Shown: piece after piece, positions 1-7,146 of the stretch
How positions within the stretch are numbered: position 1 is the first letter of the stretch
Layout: every line of letters starts with the position of its first letter
DNA from: Bacteroidales bacterium UBA3764
Lineage (GTDB): Bacteria > Bacteroidota > Bacteroidia > Bacteroidales > UBA932
Assembly: GCA_002371115.1 (NCBI GenBank)
Contig: DFFY01000023.1
Location: 1 to 22,987 of the forward strand
DNA: 22,987 nucleotides
Direction of reading: 5' to 3'
Notes under the pieces: model-generated
Databases searched by the model: none
Told to the model about the DNA's origin: nothing
What the model saw: the letters and a program-made list of their open reading frames with translations, nothing else
Translations under genes and position numbers: made by a program

Positions 1-42
1 AAACTCCCCTCCGCTTACTCGACATAGTAACAGAATCGCACC

Positions 43-621
43 ATGAACCATTTCCGAGAACCGATAGACCAACTCGTACAAGACGGAAAACGCTATGTGG
101 AAGTGCAGCTGGATTCCGTGAAGCTCCGTTCCATCAAGGGCTTGTCGCAGGGCTTTTCCACCGTTGCCTCCCTGCTCCTTATTTTTATTTTGGGCAGCGT
201 GTTTACGCTGGCCCTGTCCTTTGCGCTGGTGATGTGGCTGGGAGAGCTGCTGGGCAGCTATGTGGTGGCTGCTTTCATTGTGTCGGGCGTGCTGCTGGTA
301 GCACTGGTGGCCTGCATCCTGTTGCGGGACAGACTGTTCAAAAACACCTTCGTGGGGGCTTTCCGGGATGTCTTGGACCCGGACCAGCCGCTGAAAGAGG
401 ACACGCTGGAAGGCGTGGATGCCGCATTGCAGGTGAACAAAATCCAGCTAGACGCCGCTGAAGAGGGCCTGATGGAGGATGTGGAGCAGATGAAGGCGGT
501 ATATACGCCCAGGAACCTGCTCAACCAGGGTCTGCAGGAAATTGGCAACCGTACTTCCCGTGCCAGTTTCTCCTTGGGCCGTTACCTCATCAAGACCATC
601 CGCGATTTCGTTAAAAAATAG
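43..621 (+). CDS. Holin-X-like (phage holin superfamily III) membrane protein
   Basis: This is a 192-residue protein with a short amphipathic N-terminus, two adjacent hydrophobic helices (about residues 41-66 and 72-95) and a charged C-terminal tail. That layout, two membrane helices in the first half of a roughly 130-200 aa protein, is the one seen in the Bacteroidota branch of the 'putative Actinobacterial Holin-X, holin superfamily III' family. The name is historical; in this phylum these are chromosomal genes of unknown function, and no phage gene lies nearby. The ATG at 43 gives a sensible start. The gene ends in TAG and the symporter gene begins three bases later in the same frame, so the two are almost certainly co-transcribed. 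The family call is from overall architecture rather than a diagnostic motif. Confidence 0.6.
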   Translation: MNHFREPIDQLVQDGKRYVEVQLDSVKLRSIKGLSQGFSTVASLLLIFILGSVFTLALSFALVMWLGELLGSYVVAAFIVSGVLLVALVACILLRDRLFKNTFVGAFRDVLDPDQPLKEDTLEGVDAALQVNKIQLDAAEEGLMEDVEQMKAVYTPRNLLNQGLQEIGNRTSRASFSLGRYLIKTIRDFVKK

Positions 622-624
622 CCT

Positions 625-1986
625 TTGGAAAACTTTATTCAGCAGGTCAATGCCATTGTCTGGAACCCCGCACTGGTGGTTCTGCTCCTCGGCGCCGGCC
701 TGTATTTCTCTGTCCGTACCCGTTTTGTGCAGGTGCGGAAGTTTTCTACCATGCTGCGTTCCCTGTTCTCCAAGAAGGAGGACGGGAAGGGAATCTCTTC
801 TTTTGAAGCTTTTTGTATCGCGCTCTCCGGCCGGGTAGGGACCGGCAACATTGTGGGCGTGGCGACGGCCATCGCGTTCGGCGGTCCGGGTGCGGTGTTC
901 TGGATGTGGGTGGTGGCGTTCTTTGGCGCATCTACCGCTTTTGTGGAGTCCACCCTGGCCCAGATGTACAAGTTCCAGCACAGCAGCGGTTACCGGGGCG
1001 GCCCGTTCAGTTTCATTGAAAAAGGACTGGGGCTCAAGTGGTTAGGTGTTGTTTTTGCGGCCATTGCCGTGGTTTCCTGCGGGATTTTCCTTACCACCGT
1101 ACAGTCCAACGGACTGTCGTCGGCCGTGAGCAATTCGTTCTCCGTATCGCCGCTGGCGGCCGGTATTGCGTTGGCGGTAGTGCTGGGGCTGGTGATTATG
1201 GGCGGTGTCAAGCGCATTGCCCGGGTGGCCAGCATTGTAACGCCGTTCATGGCGGCGGGCTATATCCTCATGTCGCTGGTGGTAATCGGCTTCCATATCC
1301 AGGAAGTACCGGCGGTTTTGGGTGCCATCGTCAAAGGGGCGTTCGGCCTCAATCCCATCTGCGGCGGCATTATCGGCTCCACTATTGCCATGGGTGTGAA
1401 GCGGGGCATTTTCTCCAACGAGGCCGGGCAGGGGACCGGGGCCATCGTGTCGGCCGCAACAGACGTCAGGCATCCGGCCCAGCAGGGCCTTGCACAGGCG
1501 TTTTCCGTGTATGTGGATACCCTCATGGTGTGCACCGCCACGGCGCTCATGATTCTCACCTCGGGGACCTACAACATTCTGGACGGACAGGGTGGCATGC
1601 TGTATGCCGGTGCGCCGGAACTGGGGAACAACTACGTTGCCTATACGCAACATGCGGTAGATAGCGTGTTCCGTGGCTTCGGCAGCCAGTTTGTGGCCGT
1701 AGCCATGGTTTTCTTCGTGTTCAGCACCGTCATGGCCTATTATTTTTATGCGGAGTCCAGCATCATTTACCTGTTTCAGGGAAAGAGCGGGCGGGCGGAA
1801 AAATGGACCATCCGCGTGTTTCAGCTACTCATGCTGCTGGCGGTGGTGTTCGGCGCCGTACGCGAAGCGGACTTTATCTGGCAGCTGGGAGATATCGGCG
1901 TGGGCCTCATGGCCTGGCTCACCGTAGTGTCCATCCTTATCCTGTGCCCCAAGGCCATCCGTGCATTGAAAGAATTTGAAGCGTAG
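625..1986 (+). CDS. AGCS-family sodium:alanine/glycine symporter, TTG start
   Basis: This 453-residue inner-membrane protein belongs to the alanine or glycine:cation symporter (AGCS) family, which imports small neutral amino acids with Na+. It opens with the family's usual N-terminus (NAIVWNPALVVLLLGAGLYF) and carries the conserved GTGNIVGVATAI stretch, the GPGAVFWMWVVAFFG signature segment and the NEAGQGTGAIVSAAT segment. About ten or eleven hydrophobic helices are spread over the full length, which is normal for the family. The start is TTG at 625. The next in-frame ATG would remove the first transmembrane helix, and upstream lies the TAG of the holin-like gene in the same frame, so TTG is forced. 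The gene ends 12 bases before the convergent SMR gene. Substrate within the family cannot be told from sequence. Confidence 0.93.
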   Translation: MENFIQQVNAIVWNPALVVLLLGAGLYFSVRTRFVQVRKFSTMLRSLFSKKEDGKGISSFEAFCIALSGRVGTGNIVGVATAIAFGGPGAVFWMWVVAFFGASTAFVESTLAQMYKFQHSSGYRGGPFSFIEKGLGLKWLGVVFAAIAVVSCGIFLTTVQSNGLSSAVSNSFSVSPLAAGIALAVVLGLVIMGGVKRIARVASIVTPFMAAGYILMSLVVIGFHIQEVPAVLGAIVKGAFGLNPICGGIIGSTIAMGVKRGIFSNEAGQGTGAIVSAATDVRHPAQQGLAQAFSVYVDTLMVCTATALMILTSGTYNILDGQGGMLYAGAPELGNNYVAYTQHAVDSVFRGFGSQFVAVAMVFFVFSTVMAYYFYAESSIIYLFQGKSGRAEKWTIRVFQLLMLLAVVFGAVREADFIWQLGDIGVGLMAWLTVVSILILCPKAIRALKEFEA

Positions 1987-1998
1987 CCGGCAGCAGGC

Positions 1999-2232
1999 CT
2001 ACACCATTTTCAGGCCCACCACGGAAGCGATGAGCGTGAAGATGAAGAGCAGGCGCCAGAAGGTGACTGGCTCTTTAAAGACAAGGATGCCGATAAGCAC
2101 CGTTCCCACCGCCCCGATGCCCGTCCATACAGGATAGGCCGTGCCGATGGGGATGGTTTTGGTGGCCTTGCCCAGACAGAAGGTAAATCCGCACTCGCAC
2201 AATCCGGCAACAATGAGAATAATCCAGTTCAT
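1999..2232 (-). CDS. Shortened SMR-family (Gdx/SugE-like) transporter lacking about one helix
   Basis: This 77-residue protein resembles Gdx/SugE-type small multidrug resistance (SMR) transporters, which normally have about 105 residues and four helices. The essential membrane glutamate of helix 1 is present (Glu13, in AGLCECG), as is the GTAYPVWTGIGAVG signature (residues 30-43) and a C-terminal helix (about 58-76). About 26-30 residues are missing between Glu13 and the signature. The first half of helix 1 runs directly into what looks like the end of helix 2 (GKATKTIPIG). The reading frame is intact, so this is an in-frame deletion or an unusually compact variant with three helices. It follows the phosphatase gene by five bases and is presumably translated from the same mRNA. 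Whether it still transports guanidinium or quaternary ammonium compounds is doubtful. Confidence 0.8.
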   Translation of the reverse strand: MNWIILIVAGLCECGFTFCLGKATKTIPIGTAYPVWTGIGAVGTVLIGILVFKEPVTFWRLLFIFTLIASVVGLKMV

Positions 2233-2237
2233 GGATA

Positions 2238-3119
2238 TTATCTGAGGTATTTCCGCTTCATCTGTTCCTGCTCCTCTGCGGTGAAGCCAAGGGCCTTCTC
2301 CAGATAGGCCTGGAGGGAACCGTACTGCGCGTCAATCAGGTCCAGCGTGCTTTCGAAGTTCTCCACGTTTACGCCCACCATGGCGCGGATGAAGCCCAGT
2401 TCCGCCTCGCCGCCGCCATTTTCAATGACTTTGGCCGACATGGCTTCCACCAGCGGTGCATACGAAACATTGGATTGGGCAAAGTCTTCCACGATGGTTT
2501 CCCGGCTGGCGCCCAGCGAGGCCAGCACAAAGGCGGAACCCCAGCCGCAGCGGTCCTTGCCCTGGGAGCAGTGCCAGAGGGCGCCGCCATCGGCCTTCAA
2601 AACGCCGCGCAGGAATGCTCCGTAGCGCTTTTGCGACGTGGTGTCCATGACGATGGCCGGGTACAGCTTGGCGGCCATCTCCTGCGCCTGCGGCACAAAG
2701 GCATACTTTGCCAGCGCATCCATCAGGTTGGCCGACTGCACCGTGGTGCTGTCGGCACGACCGGAAGCAAAAGCCGCCAGGAAGGCCTGAGGCAGGGTGG
2801 AGAGCCAGGTGTTTTCAACGCCTTCTATCTCCCGGTCCGGCTTTCCGCTGCGCTCCCGCTCAAAGCGGAAGTCATAGACATTGGTAAGGCCAAAACGGTC
2901 TTTCAGGATGGCGACATCGGCATCCGTTGCCTTGGAAAGCTCGCCGGAGCGGACCAGCTTGCCGGAAACAACGGTGCGGCCGTCCTGCATTTTGAGGCCG
3001 CCCAGTTCGCGGGCATTCTCGATTCCTTCAAAGGAAAGGATTCTGTCTTGGGCGTCAGGGGCGGACGTGCAGGCGGCGAAAAGCATCATGGGAAGTAAGA
3101 GGGTGAAAAAACGTTTCAT
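2238..3119 (-). CDS. Tyrosine-protein phosphatase lipoprotein (Y_phosphatase3 type)
   Basis: A 293-residue protein begins with a type II signal peptide (MKRFFTLLLPMMLFAAC), so it is probably lipid-anchored at Cys17 in the envelope. The body matches the bacterial tyrosine phosphatase family of the PF13350 type: an early NARELGGL segment, a VYDFRFERERSGKPD segment, and the catalytic P-loop HCSQGKDRCG with nucleophile Cys184 and phosphate-binding Arg190. Family members usually have Thr after that Arg (GKDRTG); here it is Cys, a mild departure. Related enzymes dephosphorylate tyrosine, serine or phosphoinositides, and the physiological substrate is unknown. A TAnnTTTG promoter lies 26 bases upstream, divergent from the GNAT gene. 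The SMR gene follows five bases downstream. Confidence 0.88.
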   Translation of the reverse strand: MKRFFTLLLPMMLFAACTSAPDAQDRILSFEGIENARELGGLKMQDGRTVVSGKLVRSGELSKATDADVAILKDRFGLTNVYDFRFERERSGKPDREIEGVENTWLSTLPQAFLAAFASGRADSTTVQSANLMDALAKYAFVPQAQEMAAKLYPAIVMDTTSQKRYGAFLRGVLKADGGALWHCSQGKDRCGWGSAFVLASLGASRETIVEDFAQSNVSYAPLVEAMSAKVIENGGGEAELGFIRAMVGVNVENFESTLDLIDAQYGSLQAYLEKALGFTAEEQEQMKRKYLR

Positions 3120-3144
3120 GCTTATCCTTGATTATAATCGGACG

Positions 3145-3152
3145 CAAAGATA
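3145..3152 (-). promoter_or_regulatory. -7 promoter box for the phosphatase gene
   Basis: The minus strand reads TATCTTTG here, a perfect match to the Bacteroidota -7 consensus TAnnTTTG. It sits 26 bases before the phosphatase ATG at 3119. I see no clear -33 TTTG at the expected distance. Confidence 0.6.
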
Positions 3153-3163
3153 CATATTTTTTG

Positions 3164-3171
3164 TAAATTTG
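3164..3171 (+). promoter_or_regulatory. -7 promoter box for the GNAT gene
   Basis: The plus strand reads TAAATTTG, matching TAnnTTTG. The GNAT ATG at 3176 begins only four bases after this box, so transcription would start at or next to the start codon and give an essentially leaderless mRNA. It lies only 12 bases from the opposing box of the phosphatase gene. Confidence 0.55.
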
Positions 3172-3175
3172 CGTG

Positions 3176-3565
3176 ATGGAAAAAAACTTGAGCGATATGA
3201 CAATCCGTGATGCACGCCCGGAGGACGCCCCGTTTCTGGCCCAATGTCTCCTGGCGGGTATGCATTTCTTCGATTTTGAAACGGAAGTGCCTCAGAACGA
3301 GGCGCTTTATCGTCGCCTGATAGACTGCGAGCAGCGGGAAGACCTGCTCTACAGCTACAAATACACCCGGATGGCAGAGATGGACGGGCGGCCAGCCGGG
3401 GCGCTTCTGTCCTATCCCGGGGAGTACTACCTGGATTCCCTGGCCGTTCATCCCCATTTCCGGAAACAGGGCATTGGCCGCGCCCTCTTGGAAGACGGCA
3501 TCCGGAAAGGCCGGAATGCGGGCAATCGACCTATTCTTTTAAAAACAAGATTTGTCCCTATATGA
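3176..3565 (+). CDS. Shortened GNAT-family N-acetyltransferase
   Basis: The ORF encodes 129 residues. The N-terminus (MTIRDARPEDAPFLAQCLL) and the acetyl-CoA-binding motif A (YLDSLAVHPHFRKQGIGRALL, with Q/RxxGxG) identify a GNAT. Related Bacteroidota proteins are roughly 190 residues. Here a segment appears to be missing between AGALLSYPG and EYYLDSL, and the C-terminal part (usually ending in a GFVP-like strand and beyond) is cut to RFVPI. I chose ATG 3176 rather than the GTG just before it. Its stop overlaps the phosphatase start (ATGA at 3562-3565), allowing coupling. It is probably a damaged or non-functional acetyltransferase; the substrate is unknown. Confidence 0.75.
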   Translation: MEKNLSDMTIRDARPEDAPFLAQCLLAGMHFFDFETEVPQNEALYRRLIDCEQREDLLYSYKYTRMAEMDGRPAGALLSYPGEYYLDSLAVHPHFRKQGIGRALLEDGIRKGRNAGNRPILLKTRFVPI

Positions 3566-4269
3566 AAAGATGCATAGTCCTTCTGGCAGGAATCCTGCTC
3601 TCGTTCAGTCTCTTGGCCCAGGAACCTTATCTGCGGGCCGATGACCTTCCGGATGCCGTGAAATTCCTTCCACCGCCGCCCGAAGACGGTTCGCCGGCTT
3701 TCCGCTACGATGAAGCCCGCTACCTTTGGGGAAAGTCGCAGCGGACAGGGGAGAGAGGCCAGCAGGCCGTCCAGGAAGCGACGACCAATGTGGATACCAT
3801 GGCCCTGCTGTTCTCCAAGGCCTTTGGCCGGGAACTCTCGGAAAAGACCACGCCCAGGACCATGCAGCTTCTCAAGCGCAGCGTGAAAACCCTTCGGCTG
3901 GCGGCCGCAAAGCCCAAAGCCACCTATATGCGTCTCCGGCCTTTCGTCTTTTACCGTGAGGCTACCTTGATTCCGGGACACGAGCACTTCCAGCGGACAA
4001 CCGGCTCCTATCCGTCCGGCCATACGGTACGCGGATGGGGCATGGCCCTCATCCTTGCGGAGCTGTGTCCGGAGCGCCAGGACAGCATCCTTATCGCCGG
4101 TTATGAGTGGGGGCAGAGCCGGGTCATTGCCGGTTATCACTGGCAGAGTGACGTGGACGCGTCCCGTCTGTTGTCATCGGCAACCGTTGCCCGTCTTCAT
4201 GCAAACAGCGAATTCCTGCAGGACTTGGAAGCCGCCAGAGCGGAACTCGCCGGTAATAAATCCCGTTGA
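3562..4269 (+). CDS. Class A non-specific acid phosphatase (PhoN/PAP2 superfamily)
   Basis: A 235-residue secreted phosphatase. Residues 1-20 form a signal peptide ending SLLAQ. The three-part PAP2/class A signature is complete: K119-x6-R126-P127, P151-S-G-H154 inside GSYPSGHT, and S186-R187-x5-H193-x3-D197. GSYPSGHT is the class A bacterial acid phosphatase pattern. It should act in the periplasm, removing phosphate from a range of monoesters by way of a phosphohistidine intermediate on His193. Length is near the family's usual 240-250. The start overlaps the GNAT stop by four bases; GreB follows three bases after its stop. Confidence 0.92.
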   Translation: MKRCIVLLAGILLSFSLLAQEPYLRADDLPDAVKFLPPPPEDGSPAFRYDEARYLWGKSQRTGERGQQAVQEATTNVDTMALLFSKAFGRELSEKTTPRTMQLLKRSVKTLRLAAAKPKATYMRLRPFVFYREATLIPGHEHFQRTTGSYPSGHTVRGWGMALILAELCPERQDSILIAGYEWGQSRVIAGYHWQSDVDASRLLSSATVARLHANSEFLQDLEAARAELAGNKSR

Positions 4270-4272
4270 GGC

Positions 4273-4734
4273 ATGGAATACCTGTCAAAAGAGCGATACA
4301 ACGAGATTTCGGCCGAGCTGAAGCATCTGATCAACGAGGTTTATCCCAAGGTGGCGGACGACCTCGCGGAAGCCAGTGCCCAGGGGGACCGGAGCGACAA
4401 TGCCGGGTATCGTGAAGCCCGGCGGATCCAGGGGAAGACCATCAGCCGTATCCGTTTCCTGCAGCGGATTCTGGAGCATGCGCGTGTGATAGACCCGGAG
4501 GTGCTTCCAAAAGACCGGGTTTCCCTGCTCAGCCGGGTGGAGTTCACGAACCTTTCCACCAACACCCGGATGAAATTTGAGATCGTGAGCCCGCACGAGA
4601 TGAACCTGGAAGCGGGCAAGATTTCCCTGAAATCGCCCATCGGCGCCGCCCTCATGGGCAAAAAGGTGGGCGAGATTGCCGAGGCCCAGGTGCCCTCCGG
4701 CACCCTCCGCCTGCGCATCGAAAGTATTTCCTGA
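4273..4734 (+). CDS. greB: GreA/GreB-family transcript cleavage factor, GreB-like
   Basis: The product has 153 residues with an N-terminal coiled-coil (about 1-75) and a C-terminal FKBP-like domain (about 80-153) that docks on RNA polymerase. The loop at the coiled-coil tip reads GDRSDNAGY, closest to GreB's GDRSENADY. The two acidic tip residues that coordinate the catalytic Mg2+ are Asp39 and Asp42, the second a Glu-to-Asp change. These factors rescue backtracked RNA polymerase by stimulating transcript cleavage. The ATG lies three bases after the acid phosphatase stop, in the same frame and likely on the same mRNA. Family assignment is firm; GreB versus GreA rests on the tip motif. Confidence 0.92.
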   Translation: MEYLSKERYNEISAELKHLINEVYPKVADDLAEASAQGDRSDNAGYREARRIQGKTISRIRFLQRILEHARVIDPEVLPKDRVSLLSRVEFTNLSTNTRMKFEIVSPHEMNLEAGKISLKSPIGAALMGKKVGEIAEAQVPSGTLRLRIESIS

Positions 4735-4740
4735 ATTAAA

Positions 4741-5010
4741 ATGATGAACTGGCGGCGGATTTGTATGTTCGTCAAGGAGATTCCCGGCATTCTCCCCGCC
4801 ATTGCGGTGAGGAGGGCTATTTTGCCAGCGAAGATACGCCCGTGCATACGCATGGAAAAGCGCAAGGCCCTGGCTGCCCAGCGCATGAAGGACTATGCGT
4901 CAGGTATTTACATGCGTGCCGGAGGTGTTATTGACCCGCTTCCGGAGGATGTGTCTTGGTTTGTCAAGGATTATCACGCCTATTACAAGTGCCCGCGCGT
5001 TATCACGTGA
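4741..5010 (+). CDS. Small hypothetical protein, doubtful
   Basis: An 89-codon ORF beginning with two ATGs seven bases after the greB stop. The first half is basic (RRICMFVK, VRRAILPAKIRPCIRMEKRK). The second half looks more protein-like, with a GIYMRAGGVIDPLPEDVSWFVKDYHAYYK segment. I recognise no family. Its position immediately behind greB and the balanced second half support a gene, but the start could equally be the Met at residue 38, and no homology supports it. Confidence 0.4.
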   Translation: MMNWRRICMFVKEIPGILPAIAVRRAILPAKIRPCIRMEKRKALAAQRMKDYASGIYMRAGGVIDPLPEDVSWFVKDYHAYYKCPRVIT

Positions 5011-5503
5011 TCAGCTGATTGTCGATAAATACATCCCATGCTATTCCGAGTGATACTGGTCCGGGGGGCTGGCGCAGGTCAGTGCTGTCATCGGCGCAGG
5101 TCAGTGTGGTCAGTGGCGCAGGTCCGTTTTTAGGGTGAGGTCCTGCGCCACCAGAAGCACATAGAAGGCCGATTTGTGGCGCCGGTCAGTACGGTAAAAT
5201 CGGACCTGCGCCATTCACCCCACCCTCCTGCGCCATTCGCCCTACCGACCTGCACTAGACACTGCACTGACCTGCTCCATTGTCGGCACCCACCAGCGCC
5301 ACTCTCTGTCATACCGAGGGCGTATAGCCCGAGCGTATCTCCTTGCGCCCTCATCCCCTATTTAAGCCCTTTGTGGGCCAATCATGACGCATCCATGCTC
5401 ATCGGGTCGAAGAACATCAGCACGGTTTCATCGTCGGGTTCAGGGACAAAATGGAAAAATCATTCACCTGTCCTGGTAATCTCCAGGCGGGAAGGTTTCA
5501 TGA
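5011..5503. other. Non-coding stretch between greB operon and GLUG gene
   Basis: I see no credible gene here. The open frames crossing it are proline-rich shadows. The centre (5071-5304) holds the periodic inverted repeat array listed separately. The flanks contain pieces such as CATGCTATTCCGAG near 5037 and TGTCATACCGAG near 5308, which resemble the extragenic palindrome family often found between Bacteroidota genes. No terminator is obvious for either converging transcript. Confidence 0.6.
5071..5304. repeat. 22-nt-periodic inverted repeat array (GGCGCAGGTC core)
   Basis: The left arm has GGCGCAGGTC starting at 5071, 5093 and 5115, exactly 22 bases apart; the first two also share the following AGTG. 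The right arm has the reverse-complement core (GACCTGCGCC and variants) at 5203, 5225, 5247, 5269 and 5291, again every 22 bases and progressively diverged. Extra copies lie between the arms at 5140-5150 (GTCCTGCGCCA) and 5178-5190 (GGCGCCGGTCAGT). The sequence 5114-5131 is complementary to 5196-5213 at 17 of 18 positions. A 22-base period is not a multiple of three, so it is unlikely to be a coding repeat. Function is unknown. Confidence 0.8.
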
Positions 5504-6850
5504 CTATTCTACGGTGTAGGTCATTTTCATGCCGTTGTACTCGAAGCAGGGGATGGCACCGCTGCCGCAGACGGCCTCCTGCACCAACTTCTCCACCTTC
5601 TCTGCGTGGAACGTGCCCTGGATGCGGTTGTCCTTGAGGACGGTTTCCGTGACGCCTTGCATCATGCCAAAGACGGCATACTGGAAATTGTATTCACCAA
5701 CAAGGCCGCCGGTCTGGAGGCTGCTGAGGCCGTTGGCCTGAATAGCTACCTGGGTGCTGTTACCGCTCACGATACCGTAGCGTTCACTACCGACCAGGCC
5801 GCCCGCCACCACCTGACCTTTTCCGTTGTCTCCGGACAGGGTGATGTTTCCTTGGGCCGTGCTGCCCTTGATATAGGTAGAACCGCCCTGCAGGCCGCCG
5901 ATGTAGGCGGTTTGTTCGCCATCGGCCTCCTTCCTGTCATAGGCCACCTCGATGGCCACGTTGGCGGTGCAAGCTTCCGTCTGACTGTAGGTTTCGCCGC
6001 CCAGACCGCCCACGAAGAGCATGCCGCCGGCCGGGCTGGTCGCCTTGACCTGAATGCTGCCATCCACCTCACAGTTCCGGATGGTTCCGTCCCATACGCC
6101 GGCAATAAGACCTGCGACGCAAATGTAGGTCTGCTGCGCGTCCTTGTCTATTTCCACGCGGGTTTGCACGCCTTTTACGTGGATGCCCTCCAGGATGCAG
6201 TGGCGGCCGCGGTCCTGGCGCATCATGCCGGAAACGGTGCCCGCATACAGCACGGCGCCTTTTACATCGATGACAGGCTTGTCGATAACCAGATTGTGTA
6301 CCTCGCCGTTGGAAATAGCGCCAAAGAGGCCGCACTGGTCGAAGGGATGATTGCCTGTGATTTTGAGGCCCTTGATGGCATGCCCGTTGCCGTCCAGGCG
6401 GCCCTTGAAGGCATGGACCCACCATTCGGCGTCTGCATATTCGTAGTCCGGCTCATATTTGCCGATGGGCTGCCACTCCTTGAAGGAAGAAAGGTCGATA
6501 TCATTCTCCAGGACATACCAGCCGTACAGGTCCTTTCGCACGGCATTCAGTTCTTCCGCCGTACGGATAGGGGTAGGTGCGGCCCAGCGGGCATACAGCG
6601 TCATGTTTTCGGTGACGGGCATCCATTCCACCGGCGGCTGCATGAATTGCGGGGTTTTGGCCCCGAACAGCCATTCCTCGGTGCAGGCAGGGTCCTTGTA
6701 CCAGCCGGCAAAACGGTATCCGGCGCGCTCCGGAATGGGTTTCTGGGCCAGGGCCATTTCCTTGTTATATTCTACAGCAACAGGCTGCGGCGCCTTTTCC
6801 GATGTCTGGTAATTGAGGTCGAAATGAACAGTGAGCTGGGTTGTATTCAT
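5504..6850 (-). CDS. InlB-B-repeat plus GLUG-motif protein without signal peptide
   Basis: A 448-residue protein. Residues about 5-85 form a Listeria-Bacteroides (Flg_new/InlB B-repeat) domain (PERAGYRFAGWYKDPACTEEW, then MTLYARWA). Next comes an IRTAEELNAVRKD...YVLENDIDL segment, and then a repetitive beta-helix-like region with GLUG motifs, for example GRLDGNGHAIKGL followed by CGLFGAISNGEVHNLVI. Relatives are cell-surface or secreted proteins of Bacteroidota, but this one starts MNTTQLTVHFDL and shows no signal peptide. A longer reading from TTG 6877 would start inside the -7 promoter box, so ATG 6850 is chosen. Role unknown; an adhesin-like or carbohydrate-binding job is inferred from the family only. 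Confidence 0.8.
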   Translation of the reverse strand: MNTTQLTVHFDLNYQTSEKAPQPVAVEYNKEMALAQKPIPERAGYRFAGWYKDPACTEEWLFGAKTPQFMQPPVEWMPVTENMTLYARWAAPTPIRTAEELNAVRKDLYGWYVLENDIDLSSFKEWQPIGKYEPDYEYADAEWWVHAFKGRLDGNGHAIKGLKITGNHPFDQCGLFGAISNGEVHNLVIDKPVIDVKGAVLYAGTVSGMMRQDRGRHCILEGIHVKGVQTRVEIDKDAQQTYICVAGLIAGVWDGTIRNCEVDGSIQVKATSPAGGMLFVGGLGGETYSQTEACTANVAIEVAYDRKEADGEQTAYIGGLQGGSTYIKGSTAQGNITLSGDNGKGQVVAGGLVGSERYGIVSGNSTQVAIQANGLSSLQTGGLVGEYNFQYAVFGMMQGVTETVLKDNRIQGTFHAEKVEKLVQEAVCGSGAIPCFEYNGMKMTYTVE

Positions 6851-6874
6851 ATCAAGTTTGGTTTTAGTATCGTA

Positions 6875-6882
6875 CAAAGATA
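6875..6882 (-). promoter_or_regulatory. -7 promoter box for the GLUG gene
   Basis: The minus strand reads TATCTTTG, a perfect TAnnTTTG. A TTG (plus-strand CAA at 6903-6905) lies 20 bases upstream as a -33 box. The box decides the start of the GLUG protein: the TTG at 6877 is inside it and the ATG at 6850 follows about 25 bases later. Confidence 0.7.
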
Positions 6883-6935
6883 GTCATTTTTTGGTGGTAT
6901 GGCAACTTCTCATCCTATCCGCCGGATATAGCGGC

Positions 6936-7053
6936 CCGGACGGCTTTCCTTCCGTCCGTCATGCCCGGTTCTGACCGGGCATCTTCCGCTGGCCGCTAAC
7001 TCGCTGTCCCACAGCGTTTTCCCGAAAAATCCTCGTTCCGTTTTGCGACGAGG
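6936..7053. repeat. Cluster of short hairpins in the divergent intergenic region
   Basis: Three adjacent inverted repeats lie here: CGGACGG with CCGTCCG near 6938-6959, ATGCCCGG (6961-6968) with CCGGGCAT (6975-6982), and CCTCGT (7031-7036) with ACGAGG (7048-7053). The middle one resembles the REP-like elements common between genes in several phyla. No U-tract follows, and the flanking genes diverge, so these are unlikely to be terminators. Confidence 0.5.
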
Positions 7054-7146
7054 ATTATCTATCATCTTACTGAGTATCAGCACATTAGCCGCCACGAAAT
7101 TTCATCGGCCATCTTTACCCCAGGCAACGAGGAACTCCTGGCCCGG

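Noticed and set aside
1..27. End of an upstream gene (frame ending in TAG at 25-27)
   Set aside because: Only eight codons are visible and other frames are open too, so no call can be supported.
43..621. Prophage lysis gene
   Set aside because: The holin-X name is misleading; no endolysin, structural or integrase genes are nearby and the next gene is a symporter.
4341..4886. 181-codon minus-strand ORF over greB
   Set aside because: It is a shadow of greB, with many arginines and no family pattern; greB on the plus strand is unambiguous.
5071..5304. CRISPR array
   Set aside because: Units are only about 10 conserved bases, occur in both orientations with 12-base gaps, and no cas genes are present.
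5176..5637. 153-codon proline-rich ORF across the periodic array
   Set aside because: Its sequence is just the repeat read in one frame, and 22 is not a multiple of three, so it is not a repeat protein.
5606..6883. 425-codon plus-strand ORF opposite the GLUG gene
   Set aside because: Long antisense frames are common in GC-rich genes. The minus-strand frame has clear InlB-B and GLUG motifs and a promoter; the plus frame has neither.
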